From a virus, in IMG/VR virus record IMGVR_UViG_3300025411_000079, positions 1-25,053 of that record: a stretch of 25,053 nt of DNA. The stretch is one strand, 5' to 3'. Below the pieces are notes generated by a model. The model did not search any database, was not told where the DNA came from, and was given only the letters and a program-made list of their open reading frames with translations. Positions 21,931 to 25,053 of the stretch are shown piece by piece. How positions within the stretch are numbered: the stretch's first letter is position 1; every line of letters starts with the position of its first letter. The position numbers and the translations under genes are program-made.

Positions 21931-22575
21931 ATGGAAATTTTTATAAGTATAGATGGGGTTTTAAGAAATACCATCCAAAAATTTGACTATCATTATAACG
22001 AAGCTTACTTAGCTGATGATGTAACATTTGAAGAAGAAAACACTTTTGAATATGGTGTAACTGAGCCAATTCAAAATGATAATCTACTAAATTCTTACAA
22101 ATTTCAATCTACAGAAGAATTTGAACATTTTCTTTTCATCGAATATCCAATCGAGATATTTGGTCACGCAGGATTAAGTTATTCCACAACATTTACAGAA
22201 TTACATAAATTAATGTATGAAAATCAACAACATTCATACACGTTAATTGGTTTGGATGAATTGGGTAAAGCTAAACCTGGTACATTATTCTTTTTATCTA
22301 AAAATGGTTATTTAGGTAATCATATTAAATTTATAAGAAGCGAAGATATTGTAAATCAATGGGACAAATGTGATGTATGGATTACGGATAATAAATCCAT
22401 ATTAGATGCTTGTCCAGAAAATAAAATTGGCATAAAATTTAACACTTCATATAACCAATACTTTACTTATAAAACAGAAATAAGTAAATTATCTGAAATA
22501 CAAGAAACATGGTTGAGTTATTCGGGAAACACTACTACATTGATTTCGACGGAATCACAGACAAATGTAGAATAA
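21931..22575 (+). CDS. HAD-like fold protein, possible catalytically altered phosphatase (214 aa)
   Basis: The start MEIFISIDGVLRN resembles HAD motif I (D-x-D-G-V), but the nucleophile position is Ser6 (S-I-D-G, with Asp8 kept). Further along are TLFFLSKNG (118-126, motif II Ser123), HIKFIRSED (K133, motif III) and CDVWITDNKSILDACP (147-162, motif IV Asp153 and Asp159). Together these follow the order of a small HAD phosphatase or 5'-nucleotidase. The insert of about 60 acidic residues after motif I (YLADDVTFEEENTFEYG) is unusual. If the motif I reading is right, the enzyme cannot form the normal aspartyl-phosphate. The last 22 codons overlap the next gene in another frame. Fold call is by pattern. 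Confidence 0.55.
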   Translation: MEIFISIDGVLRNTIQKFDYHYNEAYLADDVTFEEENTFEYGVTEPIQNDNLLNSYKFQSTEEFEHFLFIEYPIEIFGHAGLSYSTTFTELHKLMYENQQHSYTLIGLDELGKAKPGTLFFLSKNGYLGNHIKFIRSEDIVNQWDKCDVWITDNKSILDACPENKIGIKFNTSYNQYFTYKTEISKLSEIQETWLSYSGNTTTLISTESQTNVE

Positions 22576-22802
22576 ATAAAAAGAAAACTAGAAAAACATC
22601 AGTTGAATCTGAAGACGCTGATTCTATTGAAGTAAACATTTTTAAATATGAAATTATAAAAATGTGTTTAGATAGAGTTTTAAATGAATTCGAGGAAGTT
22701 GATGAAGAAATGGGTGTATTTGCACAAAAGGACACAGCAATGTCATTCAAATTGGCATTTAATAGTTTAATAAAAAGCGATATAATAAAAGAAGATGAGT
22801 AA
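22509..22802 (+). CDS. Uncharacterised small protein overlapping the HAD-like gene (97 aa)
   Basis: Begins MVELFGKHYYIDFDGITDKC inside the last 67 bases of the HAD-like gene, in another frame. I keep this start because HYYIDFDGI looks like a real strand and nothing better lies downstream until Met about 51. The second half, EVNIFKYEIIKMCLDRVL with an acidic EFEEVDEEM, then SFKLAFNSLIKSDII, is a helical pair. It is not recognised. Its stop overlaps the next start by 8 bases, so it belongs to one operon with the two glycosyltransferases. Confidence 0.65.
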   Translation: MVELFGKHYYIDFDGITDKCRINKKKTRKTSVESEDADSIEVNIFKYEIIKMCLDRVLNEFEEVDEEMGVFAQKDTAMSFKLAFNSLIKSDIIKEDE

Positions 22803-23859
22803 TAATCAAGAAAACATAGAAAAATTAGAAACGGCTTTAGGTAATTTAAAAACCAAAGAAAGTGTTATATACTTTTTAGTTTATGATACAAAAAATAATG
22901 CAAGAGCATCCGTTAAACATATCTACGATATGGCTCTGACATTAAAAAATAATGGATATATCAGTAAAATATTAGTTGAGGAAAAAGACTATTCTGGTGT
23001 CAGTTGGTTAGGTGACACATACAAAGACATTCCAGTAGTTTCAATTAAAGAAGATAAAATTTTATTATCAATTGAAGATACTATTGTTGTCCCTGAATAT
23101 TATGGTAATGTGTTACCGCAATTATCATCAATGAAATGTATTAAAGTTTTATTGATTCAACAACTTGATTACATTTATGAAACATTACCAATTGGTAGTA
23201 GATTTAGCGACTATGGTTTCGATAAAATAATCACAACAACTGAAGGTGCAAAAAAATATTTAGCTGAATATTTTCCTGAATCATTAATTTTTATTGTTCC
23301 ACCAATTATTGGTGATAATTTTAAACCAATTGAATTGCCATTAAAACCATTTGTAGCAATAAATTGTAGAGACAGAGTTGTACATAAAAAATTAATTTCA
23401 GAATTCTATTTGAAATATCCACAATTAAGATGGATCACATTCAGAGATATGGTTCAAATGTCCTATGATGACTTTGCACATAATTTAAAAGAATGTATGG
23501 TTGCTTTGTGGGTTGATGAAGATTCAACATTTGGAACATTCCCATTGGAATGTATGAAATCAAATGTACCTGTAGTTGGTAAAATACCAAACAGGGAACC
23601 TGATTGGTTAAGCAAAAACGGTATGTGGACATATGATATGACCAAAATCGTAGACATTTTAGGAACTTATATTTTAGCATTTATCGATGGAGTTGAATTA
23701 ACAGATGAAGTTATTCAAAAAATGAAAGATACTTTATTACCATATCAAACAGATATTACACAAAAGAACATAGTATCAATTTTCAGTTCATTACTTAATA
23801 AACGAGTAGACGCATTAGAAAGTGCATTAGAAAAATTAAAAAAATCAGAAACTGTATGA
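22795..23859 (+). CDS. Glycosyltransferase-like protein, GT-B fold
   Basis: Protein of 354 residues. It has YFLVYDTKNNARASVKHIYD (26-45), IITTTEGAKKYLAEYF (145-160), IVPPIIGDNFKP (167-178) and DEDSTFGTFPLECMKSNVPV (241-260). The last matches the GT-B region where a Glu contacts the donor sugar (F-G-x-x-x-x-E-x-M). This is the GT4 type, with a shorter acceptor lobe than the 17981 enzyme. Similar heptad helices lie at each end (KLETALGNLK near 10-19 and ALESALEKLKKSE near 339-352). The acceptor is unknown. It overlaps the GT2 gene by 4 bases. Confidence 0.75.
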   Translation: MSNNQENIEKLETALGNLKTKESVIYFLVYDTKNNARASVKHIYDMALTLKNNGYISKILVEEKDYSGVSWLGDTYKDIPVVSIKEDKILLSIEDTIVVPEYYGNVLPQLSSMKCIKVLLIQQLDYIYETLPIGSRFSDYGFDKIITTTEGAKKYLAEYFPESLIFIVPPIIGDNFKPIELPLKPFVAINCRDRVVHKKLISEFYLKYPQLRWITFRDMVQMSYDDFAHNLKECMVALWVDEDSTFGTFPLECMKSNVPVVGKIPNREPDWLSKNGMWTYDMTKIVDILGTYILAFIDGVELTDEVIQKMKDTLLPYQTDITQKNIVSIFSSLLNKRVDALESALEKLKKSETV

Positions 23860-24641
23860 GTGAAACAAATATCACAGTAATAATTCCCGTACACACAATT
23901 GAAGGGGATTATGAAACAATGTTAAAAAATGCAATTGCATCTATTGAAGATTTTCATAACGATGTAAATGTTATAATTGTGTGCCCGCCATCATTGGCAA
24001 AAAAATTCGGTAATTTATCTCAAAAATTAACAATAGATGTTATTGTTAACAATTTAAAAACAGATTTTTGTTCACAAATTAATTTGGGGATCGATAGTTG
24101 TAAAACAGATTGGTTTACAATTTTGGAAATTGATGACGAATTCAAACCGGTTTGGTTAAAAAGTATGCATCAATATATGGATACTTTTACTGATGTGGAT
24201 GTATTTTTACCTATAGTAAAAGATGTAAAACCTGATGGTAAATTTTTAACATTTATGAATGAATCTGCTTGGGCATATGGTTTTACTGATATGCAGGGAT
24301 TCATCGACAATGAAGTATTGTTAGAGTTTCAAAATTATCAAACAAGTGGAGGTTTATTTAAAACCAAAGTTATTATTGATAATGGTAAATTCAAAGAAAA
24401 TATCAAATTAACATTCAATTATGAATTATTATTAAGATTGACTCATAATGGTGTTAGAATTATGACCGTTCCCAAAGTTGGTTATCAACACGTTAATTTC
24501 AGAGAGGATTCTTTATTTTGGTTATACAAGAATGATGATACCGTTAAATTAAGTGAGGACGAAGTTAAATTTTGGTTAGATACAGCAAAAAAAGAGTTTT
24601 TTTTCAAAAATAAACGAGATATAAATTATGTAGCGTCTTAA
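23856..24641 (+). CDS. Family 2 glycosyltransferase (GT-A fold)
   Basis: Protein of 261 residues. N-terminal ITVIIPVHTIEGDYETMLKN is the family 2 start. TDWFTILEIDDEF (84-96) holds the D-D metal and nucleotide-sugar site, and NYQTSGGLFKTKVI (160-173) matches the acceptor-side N-x-x-G-x-x-F region. FNYELLLRLTHNG (187-199) holds the usual position of the catalytic base, here Glu190. No membrane helix, so it probably acts in the cytoplasm on a soluble acceptor. It starts as ATGA over the end of the previous gene, and its stop overlaps the sigma factor start as TAATG, so all four genes from 22509 look co-translated. Confidence 0.9.
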   Translation: MSETNITVIIPVHTIEGDYETMLKNAIASIEDFHNDVNVIIVCPPSLAKKFGNLSQKLTIDVIVNNLKTDFCSQINLGIDSCKTDWFTILEIDDEFKPVWLKSMHQYMDTFTDVDVFLPIVKDVKPDGKFLTFMNESAWAYGFTDMQGFIDNEVLLEFQNYQTSGGLFKTKVIIDNGKFKENIKLTFNYELLLRLTHNGVRIMTVPKVGYQHVNFREDSLFWLYKNDDTVKLSEDEVKFWLDTAKKEFFFKNKRDINYVAS

Positions 24642-25053
24642 TGCCAAGAAAAAGAACCCAAAAAATATATTTTGGGGAGGATCAAGAACAAGCGGTAGTA
24701 AGGTATTTAAAATCCGAATCCGAGGAAGAAAGAAACAAGATATTCAACGAATATTTACGAGAACCCCTGATAATAATGGTCGAAAGTATTATCCGCCGTT
24801 ATAAATTATATAGAAAAGATATGGAATTTGAAGAGATTCATAACGACACTATGTCTTTTTTAATCACTAAAGTAGCTAAGTTTGACCCTGACAAAAACCA
24901 CAAAGCATATTCTTATTTTGGTACAATCTGTAAGAATTACCTTATGGGGGCAATCCAAAAAGACACCAAAGAACAAAATAGAAGTGTTTCGTATGATGAC
25001 ATTTCCTCTGATATTGAAGAAAGGCCTGAATTAACATATACCATCGATGAACA
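24641..25053 (+). CDS. 55: Phage RNA polymerase sigma factor, T4 gp55-like (partial, cut by window edge)
   Basis: 137 codons are visible. MPRKRTQKIYFGEDQEQAVV opens the protein. YLREPLIIMVESIIRRYKL and EFEEIHNDTMSFLITKVAKF are the sigma region 2 helices. FDPDKNHKAYSYFGTICKNY then LMGAIQKDTKEQNR is the core of region 2.3-2.4 (A-Y-S-Y-F-G-x-I-x-(K/R)-x-x-L). An acidic linker follows (SYDDISSDIEERPE). The order fits phage late sigma factors of the gp55 group, which direct host RNA polymerase to late promoters. The C-terminus lies outside the window. The start overlaps the GT2 stop by one base. An ECF sigma factor is the alternative. Confidence 0.85.
   Translation, partial: MPRKRTQKIYFGEDQEQAVVRYLKSESEEERNKIFNEYLREPLIIMVESIIRRYKLYRKDMEFEEIHNDTMSFLITKVAKFDPDKNHKAYSYFGTICKNYLMGAIQKDTKEQNRSVSYDDISSDIEERPELTYTIDE

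Overview
The window looks like a stretch of a large, AT-rich tailed-phage (Caudoviricetes) genome with T4-type gene content. The host is probably in the Bacteroidota. Seen directly: a complete family B DNA polymerase, a T4 gp13-like neck protein with probable gp14- and gp15-like partners, a SNF2-type helicase, a PhoH-type ATPase, a trimeric dUTPase and the start of a phage sigma factor (the T4 gp55 role). The Bacteroidota assignment is inference. It rests on mostly absent Shine-Dalgarno sequences, a DUF4494-like small protein and fibre proteins rich in T-G-S repeats. There are no tRNA genes, CRISPR arrays or insertion sequences, and no gene-free stretch over 300 bases.

Left part (1-8006): neck and tail-completion genes lie on the minus strand (1-1966), split by a plus-strand SNF2 helicase (2017-3768), a 66-aa minus-strand gene and the plus-strand gp13-like gene. 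The long polymerase gene (5109-8006) runs back on the minus strand. Convergent genes overlap by 17 and 4 bases and have no terminator between them.

Middle part (8105-14627, minus strand): a small nuclease-like gene, then a host-contact block. The block holds a BppU-like baseplate/fibre protein, a T-G-S-repeat fibre, a fibre accessory protein and a 1376-aa protein. That last protein has a LamG-like domain and three long Thr/Pro mucin-like linkers. A 60-bp copy of the start of the BppU-like gene lies at 10429-10488 and encodes a 19-aa truncated ORF.

Right part (14681-25053, plus strand): five tightly packed uncharacterised genes, some with features of packaged or prohead proteins. They are followed by a GT4-like glycosyltransferase, a DUF4494-like protein, dUTPase, an HNH endonuclease under a perfect 12-bp hairpin, a ParB-fold protein, PhoH, a HAD-like protein that may lack its nucleophile, a small protein starting inside that gene, two more glycosyltransferases and the sigma factor.

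Signals beyond gene content: (1) an AT-rich box close to GATATTTATAA sits 2-4 bases before the ATG of several genes on both strands, and an 11-bp perfect inverted pair lies between the divergent genes at 14627 and 14681. (2) A mucin-like fibre and three glycosyltransferases in one window suggest, but do not show, glycosylation of the virion. (3) Several proteins carry short amphipathic termini, two of them followed by (L/I)-x-E-(A/G), the form of T4 prohead protease sites.
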